NCBI RefSeq assembly: GCF_013408295.1
Contig: NZ_JACBYQ010000002.1
Coordinates: 682,001-746,000, forward strand
Origin: Psychromicrobium silvestre
GTDB lineage: Bacteria; Actinomycetota; Actinomycetes; Actinomycetales; Micrococcaceae
Reading direction: 5' to 3'
Length of the DNA: 64,000 nt
Shown here: piece by piece, positions 63,722-64,000 of the stretch
How positions within the stretch are numbered: the stretch's first letter is position 1
How the letters are laid out: each line of letters begins with the position of its first letter
Notes under the pieces: model-generated
Database searches by the model: none
What the model saw: only the letters and a program-made list of their open reading frames with translations
Told to the model about the DNA's origin: nothing
Program-made: the position numbers and the translations under genes

Positions 63722-64000
63722 ATGTCTGTACCTGCCGCAAAGCGGATCGACGTCAAAGACCTCAATGTCTACTACGGCAATTTTCTGGCCGTGGAGGGCG
63801 TGAATATTAATATCGAACCCCGCTCGGTGACCGCTTTTATTGGTCCTTCGGGCTGCGGCAAGACCACTTTTCTGCGCACCCTGAACCGGATGCACGAGGT
63901 AACCCCGGGGGCCAGCGTTAAGGGCGAGGTGCTGCTCGACGGCGAGGACCTATACGGTCCCGGCGTGGATCCCGTGACGGTGCGGACCAAGGTAGGCATG
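63722..64000 (+). CDS. pstB: Phosphate ABC transporter ATP-binding protein PstB, N-terminal part
   Basis: The open frame begins [20 protein letters not shown] after an AAGGAAAG Shine-Dalgarno and runs to the window end (93 residues). Walker A is GPSGCGKTT. The PstB-type [14 protein letters not shown] follows. The rest of the gene, including the ABC signature, lies outside the window. Confidence 0.93.
   Translation, partial: MSVPAAKRIDVKDLNVYYGNFLAVEGVNINIEPRSVTAFIGPSGCGKTTFLRTLNRMHEVTPGASVKGEVLLDGEDLYGPGVDPVTVRTKVGM

Overview
The window is a gene-dense, moderately high-GC actinobacterial chromosome segment. The gene content and order (tilS-hpt-ftsH-folE-folP-folB-folK, DUF3180, two bacterial PH-domain genes, a Rossmann/DUF2520 protein, panC, then lysS-lsr2-clpC, and mutY-disA-radA-pstSCA(B)) point to the Micrococcaceae (Arthrobacter / Renibacterium / Psychromicrobium group). 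That placement is an inference from content and synteny, not from a search. No rRNA, tRNA, CRISPR array, prophage or intact insertion sequence was seen.

Layout. 1-6549: the tail of a YbhB/YbcL-type protein, an MFS exporter, a HAD hydrolase, a glycerophosphodiester phosphodiesterase, a Pr6Pr membrane protein, a pentapeptide-repeat protein, a kinase-like phosphotransferase and glycerate kinase. 6550-8272: an NCS2 nucleobase permease bracketed by two 57-bp palindromic repeats, with extra direct and tandem repeats. 8273-11765: a GntR/FCD regulator divergent from a DUF969-DUF979-DUF2891 operon (predicted 5-oxoproline-type transporter). 11799-16910: a CmtR-like metal sensor divergent from a CDF exporter, then phosphoglucomutase, a DUF4190 protein and a POT peptide transporter. 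16977-24836: peptidase E, a rhodanese, prephenate dehydratase, a small acidic protein, a lipid kinase, serS, a second HAD hydrolase, inorganic pyrophosphatase and a PBP4-type carboxypeptidase. 24940-38101: a zinc metalloprotease, tilS and hpt, an AbiEi/DUF559 gene bracketed by two 62-bp palindromic repeats, then ftsH, the folate genes and panC in a compact, mostly overlapping array.

38141-44828: a MarR/MFS efflux pair, lysS, a 50-aa membrane protein, lsr2 and clpC. 44915-53016: a membrane esterase, a remnant of an MFS gene, a TMEM175-type channel, an S9 peptidase, an N-acetyltransferase, a TetR regulator and the PTS-dependent dihydroxyacetone kinase operon dhaKLM. 53069-60223: mutY, a WXG100-like protein with a long Ala-alternating repeat domain, an LpqN-like protein, a membrane-anchored protein, disA, radA and a FUSC-type membrane protein. 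60269-64000: a PHO-box-like site and pstS-pstC-pstA-pstB, with pstB cut by the window end.

The most interesting signals lie outside ordinary annotation. They are two families of equal-length palindromic repeats (57 bp and 62 bp), each bracketing a single gene, one of which encodes a nuclease-like protein; a candidate type VII secreted protein of unusual composition; a long inverted repeat covering the clpC ribosome binding site; twin palindromes at the second HAD gene; and a series of genes with a TAnnnT box exactly six bases before the start codon, suggesting leaderless transcripts.
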